This document shows, in pieces, positions 1-7,503 of a stretch of 64,000 nt of DNA. The translations under genes were made by a program, and so were the position numbers. Origin of the DNA: Paenibacillus sp. FSL K6-1096 (GTDB taxonomy: Bacteria > Bacillota > Bacilli > Paenibacillales > Paenibacillaceae). Under the pieces are notes generated by a model. It searched no databases. It saw only the letters and a program-made list of their open reading frames with translations, and was not told where the DNA came from. Every line of letters starts with the position of its first letter. The first letter of the stretch is position 1. The stretch covers positions 5,518,001 to 5,582,000 of the forward strand of contig NZ_CP150274.1 in NCBI RefSeq assembly GCF_037977055.1, given 5' to 3'.

Positions 1-1473
1 GCGGCGTTAACCGTCTGGTTCTGGACGCCGGAGGCTCCGGCGATGGACCTGCGCCACTACGATACGAAGACGCATGTCGAGTCTTCCTACGAAGGAGCGG
101 AGGAGCTGCGGGCAACCCCTTACGGTATCGCCAATACGAATGAGCTGACCTTGTGGTGTACTGCGCGGACTCCGGATTCCGGGCAGCTTCGGGTGATGCA
201 GCAGCAGGCGGATGAACCGCCGCTGCTGGTCTGCAAGCCGGAGTATTACCACCGCAGCCGGGCGTTTGGACTGTGGAGCCTGCCGGACCGGAGCACCCCG
301 GTCAAGGCGTATCTTGAGGAGCGGCTGGACGGGATTATCGGCTTTTACCAGAAGGAGATTGAGCAGCGCAAGTGGTACGGCCTGTGGGATTACGGCGACT
401 TCATGCACAGCTATGATCCGGTCCGCCATGTCTGGAATTATGATCTGGGCGGCTGTGCCTGGCAGAATGCCGAGCTGGTGCCGAATATGTGGCTGTGGGT
501 GAGCTTCCTGCGGACCGGGCGCGCGGATATCTACCGGATGGCCGAGGCGATGACCCGGCATACCAGCGAGGTGGATGTGTATCATTTCGGGGAATATGCA
601 GGCCTCGGCTCGCGGCATAATGTCGTGCATTGGGGCTGCGGCTGCAAGGAGGCACGGATTGCCATGGCCGGACTGCACCGCTATTACTATTATCTTACCG
701 GGGATGAGCGGACGGGCGACATCATGGACAGTGTGAAGGATGCCGATTATTCCACGGTGAATCTGGACCCGATGCGGGCTTATTTTGCGAAGGATGAATT
801 CAAGACCCATGTGCGGGTGGGACCGGACTGGGCTGCGTTCAGCTCCAATTGGATGACCCGCTGGGAACGTTATGAGGATACGGCCTACCGTGACAAAATC
901 CTAACCGGCATCGGCTGCATCAAAGCAGCCAATCTGCGGCTGATCTCCGGTCCAACCTATGGTTATGATCCGGCCACGGGAATTCTCAGTCCGATGGGCG
1001 ATGACAACTGGGGACGGCACCTGGCAATCTGCATGGGCGGGCCGCAGGTGTGGTTCGAGCTGGCGATGATGCTGGAGGACCCGGAGTGGGAAGACATGCT
1101 CGCTGAGTTCGGCGTCTTCTATAACTTGCCTGAGGAAGAGCAGCGGCTTAGATCCGGGGGAGCGATTACAGGCAAGCAGCGCTTCGAGCATCCGGTGCTG
1201 AGTGTGGCTATTGCCGCCTATGGCGCATGGGTCAAGGATGACCGGGCTACGGCGGAGCTTTGCTGGAGCATCTTGCTTGAGAATCCGTTCGGGAAGCTCC
1301 GGCTGGAGGAGGAACTGAAGCGGGTTATGTATACGGAAGCGCTCGATGAGATTGACTGGATGAATACGAATGAAGCCTCGCAGTGGTCGCTCAACACAAT
1401 CATTGCACTGGAGCTGATTGCTGAGGCCCTGCCTGCACGGGAAGCAGGATCGGGTTTAACTCACCCTGATTAG
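1..1473 (+). CDS. YetA/PcRGLX-like exo-rhamnogalacturonan lyase family protein, C-terminal part
   Basis: The reading frame is open from base 1 and ends in TAG at 1471-1473, so the window holds only the last 490 residues of a longer protein (family members are usually about 850-950 residues). The first visible residues read AALTVWFWTPEAPAMDLRHY, and the W-rich, HGxxHN-like stretches (YAGLGSRHNVVHWGCGC, residues about 200-215 of the fragment) resemble B. subtilis YetA and the PcRGLX lyase family, which cleave the rhamnogalacturonan I backbone. The family call is from memory of these motifs. The genes that follow (YesU-like, GH105) belong to the same pathway. The last codons and the stop lie inside a dispersed repeat that starts at 1465, so the native C-terminus may have been replaced. 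The internal ATG at 43 is not the start. Confidence 0.7.
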   Translation, partial: AALTVWFWTPEAPAMDLRHYDTKTHVESSYEGAEELRATPYGIANTNELTLWCTARTPDSGQLRVMQQQADEPPLLVCKPEYYHRSRAFGLWSLPDRSTPVKAYLEERLDGIIGFYQKEIEQRKWYGLWDYGDFMHSYDPVRHVWNYDLGGCAWQNAELVPNMWLWVSFLRTGRADIYRMAEAMTRHTSEVDVYHFGEYAGLGSRHNVVHWGCGCKEARIAMAGLHRYYYYLTGDERTGDIMDSVKDADYSTVNLDPMRAYFAKDEFKTHVRVGPDWAAFSSNWMTRWERYEDTAYRDKILTGIGCIKAANLRLISGPTYGYDPATGILSPMGDDNWGRHLAICMGGPQVWFELAMMLEDPEWEDMLAEFGVFYNLPEEEQRLRSGGAITGKQRFEHPVLSVAIAAYGAWVKDDRATAELCWSILLENPFGKLRLEEELKRVMYTEALDEIDWMNTNEASQWSLNTIIALELIAEALPAREAGSGLTHPD

Positions 1474-1678
1474 GCTGCAAGGGGTAGCCTTAGTTGTAAT
1501 TTGTACAACTAAATTGCCGGATGTGCGGCCGAATCTCCGCTTAGTTGTATTTCCTGCACTTAAAATGCCACTAGTTCTGGATTTTCGCCCATCCGGGCAA
1601 ATTTAGTTGCACAGACTACAATTAGATGGGGAAGTCCACCTGTTTCACTGTTTTTAGTTGTACAGAAGACACTTATCC
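1465..1678 (+). repeat. 214-bp dispersed element, copy A: four phased TGYA-N5-TRCA dyads
   Basis: This segment matches the reverse complement of 21648-21861 over its full 214 bp without net gaps, at roughly 70% identity by eye. Each copy holds four short imperfect dyads of the form TTAGTTGTA-N-TACAACTAA. The TGYA half-sites start at 1495, 1546, 1608 and 1659, so the intervals are 51, 62 and 51 bp. Unit 1 is a perfect 9-bp inverted repeat (1490-1498 with 1504-1512). No reading frame is conserved. The repeat supplies the stop codon of the upstream lyase gene. Confidence 0.85.
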
Positions 1679-1781
1679 CTGTTGCTTCGCTACGAACGCA
1701 GCTTCATCCCTTACCCCATTTATGGAATGAAATCACTTGTTATATTCGGATGGTCTACTAGTAGCTTAGCTAATGTGAAAG

Positions 1782-1937
1782 ATGGAGGAAGTGCTGGGAA
1801 TGGTGCGTGAATTGCTGATAAGGCTGGTTCATGAACTGGTGCAGAAGCTGGGATTAGCGCTAGGGCCGCTGTCAGAGCTGACAATAATACCGGTGCTGGG
1901 AAAGGTGAGGTGGTTCAATGACTACGCTACAGGATAG
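1782..1937 (+). CDS. Candidate small leader ORF (45-51 residues), amphipathic
   Basis: An open frame in the 444-bp gap between the lyase and the YesU-like gene runs from ATG 1782 to TAG 1935-1937. The better start is ATG 1800, which has GGAGG at 1784-1788. The 45-residue product begins MVRELLIRLVHELVQKLGLA and could form an amphipathic helix with L/I/V every three to four residues. Its end overlaps the ATG of the YesU-like gene at 1918, so it could couple translation of that gene. No family is recognised, and such a short frame can arise by chance. Confidence 0.25.
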   Translation: MEEVLGMVRELLIRLVHELVQKLGLALGPLSELTIIPVLGKVRWFNDYATG

Positions 1938-2613
1938 AACCGGAATTCCTGAGGGCTGGCGGGAGATCTACCGCAATACGCTGGAGGGTCCCGCGCAGGT
2001 GGAAGGCTTCCGGATGGAAGGCGATGGTGCAGTTTCGTTTCCGCAGGGGCGGCTGCGGCTGGAGAGCACCCGGGGGGCTGAGGAAGGTCAGAAGGCGAAC
2101 GTGGTTTACTGGTGTCCTGAGATTTTTCCGGCGGAGCTGGCTGTATCCTGGCGTTTCCGTCCGCTGCGGGAGCCGGGGCTGGCCATTCTGTTCTTCGCGG
2201 CTGCCGGTGCCGGGGGCAAGGATCTGTTCGACCCGTCCCTGCTGATCCGCACGGGCGAATATGACCAGTACCATCATGGGGAGATGGATGCCTATCATAT
2301 CTCGTATTTTCGCCGGATGTGGGAGGTGGAGCGGGCTTTTCACACCTGTAATCTGCGCAAAAGCTACGGCTTCCACCTTGTCGCTCAAGGCGCTGATCCG
2401 CTCCCGGATACCGCCGATATGACGGAGGCCTACCGGATGCTGTTGGTGAAGCGGGGGGCTGCGGTGACCTTTAGCATCAATGAATTGCCGGTGCTGCACT
2501 GGGTGGATGACGGCTCGTCCTTCGGTCCGCTGCTCGGCGCAGGCAGACTTGGCTTCCGGCAAATGGCTCCGCTGATAGCGGAATATAGCGACCTGATTGT
2601 CTTTGCTCCATGA
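1918..2613 (+). CDS. yesU: YesU-like DUF1961 family protein
   Basis: The 231-residue product resembles B. subtilis YesU (DUF1961), encoded in the yes rhamnogalacturonan-degradation cluster. Matching blocks are YWCPEIFP (residues about 63-70), LFFAAAGAGGKDLFDPSLL, YHISYFRRMWEVERAFHTCN, RKSYGFHL and LGFRQMAPL near the C-terminus. There is no signal peptide, so it should be cytoplasmic. The fold is expected to be a concanavalin-like sandwich; no activity is established for the family as far as I know. The ATG at 1918 follows GGTGAGGTGG. The gene lies between a lyase and GH105, which supports a role on rhamnogalacturonan fragments. Its end overlaps the next gene by 17 bp. Confidence 0.8.
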   Translation: MTTLQDRTGIPEGWREIYRNTLEGPAQVEGFRMEGDGAVSFPQGRLRLESTRGAEEGQKANVVYWCPEIFPAELAVSWRFRPLREPGLAILFFAAAGAGGKDLFDPSLLIRTGEYDQYHHGEMDAYHISYFRRMWEVERAFHTCNLRKSYGFHLVAQGADPLPDTADMTEAYRMLLVKRGAAVTFSINELPVLHWVDDGSSFGPLLGAGRLGFRQMAPLIAEYSDLIVFAP

Positions 2614-3352
2614 GGATGCTGGCTGGGCGGATGAACGGCTGGTCGGCCTGTTCAATCAATATGGAATCAAGGGCAACTTCCATCTGAATTCCGGGCTGCT
2701 TGGCGAAGGGGACCGCATCAGGGCGGATGAGGTTGCAGGACTCTACCACGGACATGAGGTCAGCGTGCATACGCGGAGTCATCCGACGCTGGCGCGCTGC
2801 CCGCAGGAGCTGGCCGTGGAGGAGATTATGGAGGACCGCAGGGTGCTGGAAGGGCTGGTCCGCCAGCCTGTGCGCGGGATGTCTTACCCTAACGGCTCCT
2901 ATACGCAGGAGATCAAGGCGCTGCTGCCGCATCTGGGCATTGAATATGCCCGCACAGTGCAGTCTGCCGGCGGGTTCGCTCTCCCGGAGGACTGGCTGGA
3001 ATGGCAGGCGACCTGTCATCATAACCGGGAGCTGCTGGCTCACGGGGAGGCTTTTGTGGGGCTTCATAAGCGGCAGTATCTGTACCTGATGGTTGTATGG
3101 GGACATAGCTACGAGTTCGACAATGACAACAACTGGGACCTGATGGAGTGCTTCTGCGCCATGGCGGGCGGACGCGGCGACATCTGGTATGCGACCAATC
3201 TGGAGCTGGTGCATTACATGAAGGCCTGCCGGGGGCTGCTGTTCTCGGCGGCAAGGGACTTTGTCTATAATCCGGGAGCGGCTGCTGTCTGGCTGGAGGT
3301 TGACGGTACGGTAGTCGAGGTGCCCGGGGGACAGACTGTCGATCTGGGCTGA
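2597..3352 (+). CDS. NodB-fold polysaccharide deacetylase-like protein with degenerate motif 1
   Basis: The 251-residue product resembles a small polysaccharide deacetylase subfamily that usually starts near LTLTYDDG. Here the first residues, from a TTG start right after a TGA, read SLLHEDAGWADERLV. They align without gaps to that N-terminus, but the catalytic DD is ED and the Gly is Ala. Later motifs are intact: HEVSVHTRSHPT (the metal-binding HxxxxH, residues about 54-65) and YPNGSY (about 96-101). The frame overlaps the YesU-like gene by 17 bp and has no clear ribosome binding site, so it would depend on translational coupling. It may be a non-catalytic homolog, or an enzyme gene damaged at its 5' end. 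In this operon it would act on acetylated pectin fragments, which is inference. Confidence 0.6.
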   Translation: MSLLHEDAGWADERLVGLFNQYGIKGNFHLNSGLLGEGDRIRADEVAGLYHGHEVSVHTRSHPTLARCPQELAVEEIMEDRRVLEGLVRQPVRGMSYPNGSYTQEIKALLPHLGIEYARTVQSAGGFALPEDWLEWQATCHHNRELLAHGEAFVGLHKRQYLYLMVVWGHSYEFDNDNNWDLMECFCAMAGGRGDIWYATNLELVHYMKACRGLLFSAARDFVYNPGAAAVWLEVDGTVVEVPGGQTVDLG

Positions 3353-3386
3353 TACAGAACAGGAATAGAGTGAAGGAGGAAATACT

Positions 3387-4661
3387 GTGAATCATACGGA
3401 TCATAGTCAAAAGCTGCACCGGCTGGCCGGGCTGGATATCTCCGCCGCCGGTCCAAGATGCAAAATGCTGCTCGGCGATCTGGACGGTGACGGCCGGGCT
3501 GAGCTGCTGCTGGTGCAGCCGGATAACCGCCAGGATGTCCGTTATATTCCGCATCAGGTGCAATGCCTGACGGCCTATAATCTGGACGGCCGTCTGCTGT
3601 GGCAGACGGGGAAGCCGGACCCGGGTGCGGGCAGCCAAGGCTCGGATTATCCGGCGCAGATTGCCGATATCGATGGGGACGGGGCGCTGGAGGTGCTGTG
3701 TGTGATGGAGGATCAGCTGCATATTCTGGAGGGGGCGACGGGCAAAGTCAAAGCGGTTCATCCGCTGCCGGCGAAGGAGGCTCATGACTGCATCATTATT
3801 GCCAACCTGTCAGGCGGGGACTATCCTTCCGACATCATTCTCAAAGACCGCTACCATCAGCTGTGGGCGCTGGACCGGGACCTCCGGCTGCTCTGGACCC
3901 GTCAGGGCAATGTAGGGCATTATCCCTGGGTGTACGATCTGGACGGTGACGGGCGCGACGAGGTGATGGCCGGATATGATCTGCTGAGCGCGGAGGGCAA
4001 GCTGCTATGGAGCTGCAAGGATCTGGAGGATCACGCGGATTGCCTGTGGGTGGGCGATGTCAACGGAGACGGACTGCCGGAGCTGGTCATCGGCGGCAGT
4101 GTGACGGTGATGTACGACCGCAACGGGCGTGAGCTGTGGCGGTACGAAGGCTCTGTCGAGTCGCAGCATCTGGCACTCGGGCGGTTCCGCCCCGACCTGC
4201 CTGGCCTGCAGATTGCGGGCCTTGACCGTCTGGTCCGCGAGGATGACGGCAAGGGTCTGCGGGGCAAGGACGCCATGTTCCTGCTGGACCAATCCGGCCG
4301 GGAGCTATGGAAGGAAGAGCGTACCACCGACGGCTGGCTGACCATTGTCGAAGCCGTCAGCCGGTTCTCGCCGGAGGCACCGGACTATATTCTGGCCTAC
4401 CGCCGGGGAGAGTCTGTGCTTCCTGCCCTCTATGACGGCCATATGAATATCGTAGCCGAATTCGCCGAGCAGGGCTACGCCGTGCACGGGGATCTGCTGG
4501 GCAGCGGAACGGAGCAGGTCATTGTATACACAGATGAACTTGCCGCCGTCTACGCCGGTGAACCGCTCCCGCTGCAAGCCGTCCGCCCCGGACAGCCGCT
4601 GCCCCAGCCTAAACGGCTGTACAGCTCCACCCTGTACCCTGGCGGTGAGGTGGTGTTGTGA
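3387..4661 (+). CDS. Cytoplasmic FG-GAP/VCBS-like beta-propeller protein
   Basis: The 424-residue product contains repeated Asp-rich calcium-loop motifs: GDLDGDGRAE (about residue 29), ADIDGDGALE (about 93), YDLDGDGRDE (about 187) and GDVNGDGLPE (about 224). These are typical of FG-GAP/VCBS propeller blades and also occur in the propeller of PL11 rhamnogalacturonan lyases such as YesW and YesX. At 424 residues it is shorter than PL11 enzymes (about 600) and lacks a signal peptide, so I do not call it a lyase. The GTG start at 3387 has GAAGGAGGA six bases upstream. The stop overlaps the start of the GH105 gene (GTGATG), so the two are translationally coupled. A substrate-binding or lyase-related role on rhamnogalacturonan is inferred from context. 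Confidence 0.6.
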   Translation: MNHTDHSQKLHRLAGLDISAAGPRCKMLLGDLDGDGRAELLLVQPDNRQDVRYIPHQVQCLTAYNLDGRLLWQTGKPDPGAGSQGSDYPAQIADIDGDGALEVLCVMEDQLHILEGATGKVKAVHPLPAKEAHDCIIIANLSGGDYPSDIILKDRYHQLWALDRDLRLLWTRQGNVGHYPWVYDLDGDGRDEVMAGYDLLSAEGKLLWSCKDLEDHADCLWVGDVNGDGLPELVIGGSVTVMYDRNGRELWRYEGSVESQHLALGRFRPDLPGLQIAGLDRLVREDDGKGLRGKDAMFLLDQSGRELWKEERTTDGWLTIVEAVSRFSPEAPDYILAYRRGESVLPALYDGHMNIVAEFAEQGYAVHGDLLGSGTEQVIVYTDELAAVYAGEPLPLQAVRPGQPLPQPKRLYSSTLYPGGEVVL

Positions 4662-6901
4662 TGGGGGGCGGTGAAGTTCCCTCCTACTTTCATCCGCGTC
4701 TTTCTATCGTCCGTACAGCCGGAGACCATACGGAAGCAATACTTGCCATCATTGCGAACCGCTATATTGGTGCGAATCCGCCGCAGCCTCCGGTCTACCG
4801 TGTGCATCTGGAGGATAGCTTCCCGCGTCTGGCGGATTGCCGGTACGAGATGAACCTGAAGCAGCGGCTGCCCGATTTGCAGGACGGGGAATTTGTCTAT
4901 GCCTGGGGGAAGCTGTGGAGCGATGCAGACAGCGAAATCCCGCTCGCGCTCAGCTGCTTCGGCCCGGTGACGGTCTATGTGGGCGGCGTTGCCGTGTTCG
5001 CGTCCAATCTGAACGATGATGTGTTCCCGGACCGCAAGGCGTTCTTTCGTACCGGGCTGAAGGCAGGCTGGAATCACTTCCTGCTGGAATGCACCGCCGT
5101 AGGCACCGGCTGCGGCGGGATCTTCGGCACCGGGAGTGTGAAGGGTGCGCCGCTGCATTTCCTGGCCCCGACTGCGGAGCGGAGCGGCTGTGAGGGCTGG
5201 ATCTACAGCGAACCGCAGCAGCGCAGGTGGGCGGTGCTGCCGGAGGCTGGGGAGGCCGCCGAAGCCAGGGAGGGCGGTGAAGCCGCAGAGGCCGCCGAAG
5301 CTGCGCTGGCGGCCCGCTGTACCTGGTATCCGGCGGCCGGATGGCCGGATACCCAGGCGCAGAGCGGGAACCTCGCGCGCACACTCGGCGCGGCGGTGCC
5401 CGGCGCGGCGGCGTTGGCCTGGAGCCGGCTGGCGGTGAGTGCGCCGGGCGGAGCTGACGTCCGGCTGATTCTCCGCAGCCGGGAGGTAGCGGCACTCAAG
5501 GTCTATGTGGATGGCAGGCTTGCCGCCATCCAGCCCGAAGAGAGTGCCGAGTGTGTGCTGCCGCTGAGCTTCGGCAGCCATGAGCTGCTGGTCGAGGCCG
5601 TGTGCGGCGGCCCCGGCTGGGGCTTCCGCCTGGAAGCGGCGGGGGCAGCTCTGGTGAGTCCCTATCCGGTGGAAGGGCAGACCGGACCGTGGCTATACCT
5701 GGGCCCGTTCCTGCAATCGGCGGCACCACTGCCTATGGATGCAGCTTCTATGGATATTCCCTTTGGGGAAGGGGCGGAGGAATGCTTTTGGCGGGTGGAC
5801 CGCCCTGGCGGCGCAGTCAGGCCATATCTGGAGAGTACACTGTACGGACGCTGGAACTATCCGCTGGGTGTGACCCTCTATGGCCTGCTGCGTACCGGTC
5901 AGGCTCTGGGCGAGATCCACTATTCCGCTTATGCCAGGGGACATATTGAACAGTGTACCCGGCTTCATGCGTATGCGCTCTGGGACTGCAGCCGCTACGG
6001 TGCTCCGGGGATTAACCAGCAGCTGGCGCTTATGGATTCACTGGATGACTGCGGCTCCTTCGGTGCGGCGATGCTGGCCGCTCATGCCGGACAGCCATTG
6101 CAAGGAGCGCCCGAAGCAGCGGCGTACATCGCCCGGTATATTCATGAGACGCAGTCCCGCGATGCGGAGGGGGCGCTCTACCGTACACGGGGCACCACCG
6201 ACTTCATGCAGGGCACGATGTGGTGCGATGATCTCTATATGAGCACTCCGTTCCTGAGCCGGTATTATCTGCTGACGGGAGATACCGCTTATCTGGATGA
6301 TGCAATATCTCAATTCCGGTATTACCGTAACCGCCTGTTCCAGCCGGAGCTTGGCATTATGCATCATGTGTATGACTACAAATTCGGTAAACCTAATGGT
6401 GTAGCCTGGGGCCGAGGCAACGGCTGGGTACTGTTCTCGCTGACTGAGCTGCTGGAGGTACTGCCGGAGCAGCATCCGCAGCGGGAAGAGCTGCTGGATT
6501 ATTACCGGCTGCTGTGCGAAGGATATCTACGGCTGCAGGACGCCGCAGGCTTATGGCATCAGGTTCTGACTGATCCTGAATCCTATGCGGAGGCATCCTG
6601 CTCGTCGATGTTTGTGTATGCTTTGGCCCGCGGCGTGCGCAGAGGTTGGCTGCCGGAGCCTTATCCATATGCCGATGCAGCACTGCGCGGCTGGACGGCG
6701 CTGGCCGAGTACTGCATCGACCATCAGGGGAACGTCTATGGCGTCTGCCGGGGATCGGGCTATTCGTTCAATCCGCTATATTACAAGGAACAGCTCACCT
6801 GGCAGCTCAACGATACCCACGGAATCGGCATTGTGCTGCTGGCCGGTATTGAAGCGCTTGAGCTTAGGCGGGAGCTGGAGGCGGGCAGTGAGCGGAAATG
6901 A
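4658..6901 (+). CDS. GH105 unsaturated rhamnogalacturonyl hydrolase with N-terminal extension
   Basis: The 747-residue product carries a C-terminal (alpha/alpha)6-barrel domain (about residues 390-740) with GH105 signatures: TMWCDDLYMS, whose Asp524/Asp525 include the expected catalytic Asp, and AWGRGNGWV (about 585-593). GH105 enzymes such as YteR and YesR remove the unsaturated galacturonyl residue left by rhamnogalacturonan lyases. The family catalytic domain is about 370 residues. Here about 380 extra residues of beta-rich sequence precede it, with an Ala/Glu-rich low-complexity stretch at about 200-225. There is no signal peptide, so it should act in the cytoplasm on imported oligosaccharides. 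The start is GTG 4658 or the adjacent ATG 4661, overlapping the previous stop. It ends the operon before a strong terminator. Confidence 0.8.
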   Translation: MMGGGEVPSYFHPRLSIVRTAGDHTEAILAIIANRYIGANPPQPPVYRVHLEDSFPRLADCRYEMNLKQRLPDLQDGEFVYAWGKLWSDADSEIPLALSCFGPVTVYVGGVAVFASNLNDDVFPDRKAFFRTGLKAGWNHFLLECTAVGTGCGGIFGTGSVKGAPLHFLAPTAERSGCEGWIYSEPQQRRWAVLPEAGEAAEAREGGEAAEAAEAALAARCTWYPAAGWPDTQAQSGNLARTLGAAVPGAAALAWSRLAVSAPGGADVRLILRSREVAALKVYVDGRLAAIQPEESAECVLPLSFGSHELLVEAVCGGPGWGFRLEAAGAALVSPYPVEGQTGPWLYLGPFLQSAAPLPMDAASMDIPFGEGAEECFWRVDRPGGAVRPYLESTLYGRWNYPLGVTLYGLLRTGQALGEIHYSAYARGHIEQCTRLHAYALWDCSRYGAPGINQQLALMDSLDDCGSFGAAMLAAHAGQPLQGAPEAAAYIARYIHETQSRDAEGALYRTRGTTDFMQGTMWCDDLYMSTPFLSRYYLLTGDTAYLDDAISQFRYYRNRLFQPELGIMHHVYDYKFGKPNGVAWGRGNGWVLFSLTELLEVLPEQHPQREELLDYYRLLCEGYLRLQDAAGLWHQVLTDPESYAEASCSSMFVYALARGVRRGWLPEPYPYADAALRGWTALAEYCIDHQGNVYGVCRGSGYSFNPLYYKEQLTWQLNDTHGIGIVLLAGIEALELRRELEAGSERK

Positions 6902-6933
6902 AAGGGATAATTCCCTCTGAGCCGCCAGAACGA

Positions 6934-7000
6934 GGTGCATTAGTGCACCAGAATTCGTGAATAGTTGGCGAAACGAGCGAATGAGGTGCATTAGTGCACC
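6934..7000. repeat. Pair of 16-bp near-palindromes 51 bp apart
   Basis: The sequence GGTGCATTAGTGCACC occurs at 6934-6949 and again at 6985-7000, both followed by AGAATTC or TGAATTC and preceded by GA. The interval is exactly 51 bp. The dyad TGCA-N4-TGCA is close to the TGYA-N5-TRCA dyads of the elements at 1465 and 34306. It lies between the GH105 stop and its terminator. Confidence 0.75.
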
Positions 7001-7029
7001 TGAATTCCATACCATAGTGCCATAGCCGC

Positions 7030-7074
7030 GCCAAAACCCCGCAGGAGAGAACTCTCTTCCTGCGGGGTTTTGGC
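7030..7074. terminator. Bidirectional intrinsic terminator
   Basis: The arms GCCAAAACCCCGCAGGA and TCCTGCGGGGTTTTGGC form a long GC-rich stem with an A-run on one side and a T-run on the other. It serves the GH105 operon on the plus strand and the small gene at 7122-7301 on the minus strand. Confidence 0.9.
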
Positions 7075-7121
7075 GATCGATGTGTGCCCTACGGGTATGT
7101 AGCATAAGCCAGGCTGTGCGG

Positions 7122-7301
7122 TTAATCCTTATCGATCAGCTCCAGCTTTTCGAGGATTTTGATGGTGGTGACGGCGGATAGCTGTACAGCTAATTGGATG
7201 CTGGCCTGGTTGTTCCCATTCTGCTCTAAGGCAGCCTGGTTCTCGGATAAGACTTCTTCCGTAACCTGCTGGATCAGACTTTTGACGATCTCGTTATTCA
7301 T
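7122..7301 (-). CDS. Small acidic-helical protein, unknown function
   Basis: The 59-residue product begins MNNEIVKSLIQQVTEEVLSE and ends KLELIDKD. It is predicted mostly helical, without a membrane segment or signal peptide. I chose ATG 7301 because AAGGAGG lies just upstream on the minus strand; an in-frame start further out has no such site. I do not recognise the family. It stands alone between a bidirectional terminator and the MATE gene, which is transcribed away from it. Confidence 0.65.
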   Translation of the reverse strand: MNNEIVKSLIQQVTEEVLSENQAALEQNGNNQASIQLAVQLSAVTTIKILEKLELIDKD

Positions 7302-7413
7302 AAGCGGGCTCCTCCTTCCGATAGTAAATAGTCTCATCCTATATGTCGGCCGGACCTGGGATTTTACTTAGGAGCAAGAACTTCTAAACAGTGATATGGA
7401 CGAATTTCACTCT

Positions 7414-7442
7414 TTGCACAGACTTTAAACCGATTCTGTAGT
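7414..7442 (+). promoter_or_regulatory. Possible sigma-A promoter of the MATE gene
   Basis: TTGCAC at 7414-7419 is followed after 17 bp by TGTAGT at 7437-7442. The -35 box is good and the -10 box is weak. It lies about 60 bp upstream of the MATE start. Confidence 0.4.
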
Positions 7443-7503
7443 AAACTGGAAGGAATGTATAGTAAGCCTGCAATTATTCTACAGAAAAGAATGTGATCCG
7501 TGT

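Noticed and set aside
1490-1662. Possible CRISPR array
   Set aside because: The repeated core is only about 13 bp and itself a loose dyad, there are four units, and the spacers are conserved between the copies at 1465 and 21648. CRISPR spacers would be unique.
2590-2620. Frameshift joining the YesU-like and deacetylase-like proteins into one fusion
   Set aside because: The YesU-like protein has a normal C-terminus (YSDLIVFAP) and the deacetylase aligns from its sixth residue, so two proteins are more likely than a broken fusion.
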